From: Candidatus Kuenenia stuttgartensis
GTDB taxonomy: Bacteria; Planctomycetota; Planctomycetia; Pirellulales; UBA1268
Length of the DNA: 14,856 nucleotides
Direction of reading: 5' to 3'
Assembly (NCBI GenBank): GCA_945876515.1
Contig: CAMCPF010000024.1
Location: 1-14,856, forward strand
The position numbers were made by a program, and so were the translations under genes. The notes beneath the pieces are model-generated. The model did no database searches and had not been told where the DNA came from. It worked only from the letters and a program-made list of their open reading frames with translations. Each line of letters begins with the position of its first letter. Within the stretch, counting starts at the first letter, position 1. Of the stretch, positions 14,506 to 14,856 are shown piece by piece.

Positions 14506-14856
14506 ATGGGTCACACCGCCAGGGCTCGCATCCTGTCCGCCGCGGCTGCCACGTGCCTCGGGATCTCCGCCGGCATGGTCGCCGCCGAACCCGCGCTCGA
14601 CTTCAATCGCGACATTCGCCCGATCCTGTCGGATCGCTGCTTCGCCTGCCACGGCCCCGATGCCGAGGATCGGCAGGCCGGGCTCCGGCTCGACCTGCGC
14701 GAAGCCGCCACGGCCGCGCTCGAGAGCGGCGCGACGGCCGTGGTGCCGGGCGACGCGACCGCCAGCGAACTCGTGGCGCGGATCACGAGCACCGACCCCG
14801 ATGCCGTGATGCCGCCCCCCCACGTCGGCAAGCCGATCACCCCGGCCGAGGCCGAG
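14506..14856 (+). CDS. Planctomycete c-type cytochrome (PSCyt1 domain), 5' part only
   Basis: An open frame of 117 codons from ATG 14506 runs off the window end. Residues 1-27 form a signal peptide (VAA before EPALDF). The PSCyt1 domain follows: FNRDIRPILSDRCFACHGPD with heme motif CFACH at 45-49, then QAGLRLDLREAA, VVPGDATASELVARI and VMPPPH with candidate heme ligand Met102. The order and wording match the start of the gene at 6374, so this is a paralogue and probably continues into DUF1549 and DUF1553 domains; that part is not visible here. A DUF1501 gene would be expected next. Initiation may depend on the hairpin described just upstream. Confidence 0.88.
   Translation, partial: MGHTARARILSAAAATCLGISAGMVAAEPALDFNRDIRPILSDRCFACHGPDAEDRQAGLRLDLREAATAALESGATAVVPGDATASELVARITSTDPDAVMPPPHVGKPITPAEAE

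Noticed and set aside
14414..14809. 131-aa plus-strand frame over the last gene
   Set aside because: The frame starting at 14506 gives a signal peptide and CxxCH heme motif; this one gives Arg/Pro-rich sequence without a domain.

Overview
The window is GC-rich chromosomal DNA from a planctomycete, most likely of the Pirellulales type. This is inferred from the gene families. It carries a planctomycete c-type cytochrome / DUF1549 / DUF1553 protein followed directly by a DUF1501 protein, the start of a second such cytochrome gene, a secreted CxPxR sulfatase, a Tat-exported Gfo/Idh/MocA oxidoreductase, and several small exported proteins rich in Cys, His or EF-hand loops. Third codon positions are almost all G or C. 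I see no tRNA, rRNA, CRISPR array, transposase or phage gene.

Layout. 1-153: C-terminal end of a probable alpha/beta hydrolase (+). 294-1847: exported sulfatase (+). 1985-3460: glycogen synthase glgA (+). 3549-3971: small exported protein with 12 Cys (+). It meets, and overlaps by 40 bp, a two-gene minus-strand unit: a TrmH/SpoU-type RNA methyltransferase (6087-5257) and a helical protein of unknown function (5260-3932), coupled by an ATGA overlap. 6088-6373 is a divergent promoter region holding a repeat element. 6374-9457 and 9462-10892 (+) form a tight operon of DUF1549/DUF1553 cytochrome and DUF1501 protein. 11059-11658 (+): exported EF-hand protein, followed by an overlapping possible 39-aa ORF (11655-11774). 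13174-11801 (-): Tat-exported oxidoreductase. 13398-14300 (+): exported Cys/His-rich coiled-coil protein. 14506-end (+): 5' part of a second planctomycete cytochrome gene.

How the genes fit together. The exported sulfatase, the cytochrome/DUF1501 pair, the oxidoreductase and the second cytochrome gene match the usual planctomycete equipment for breaking down and oxidising sulfated or complex carbohydrates in the periplasm. glgA would store glucose inside the cell. This link is inference; no substrate can be read from the sequence.

The less ordinary signals lie between genes. A recurrent promoter-like element (TATANT, 1-2 nt, GGYAG) precedes four genes. A 33-bp exact direct repeat with inverted-repeat arms sits in the leader of the cytochrome gene. 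A dyad surrounds the EF-hand gene promoter. In front of the last gene, a hairpin lies exactly between a distant Shine-Dalgarno sequence and the ATG. I see no convincing new defence, mobile or RNA-based system.
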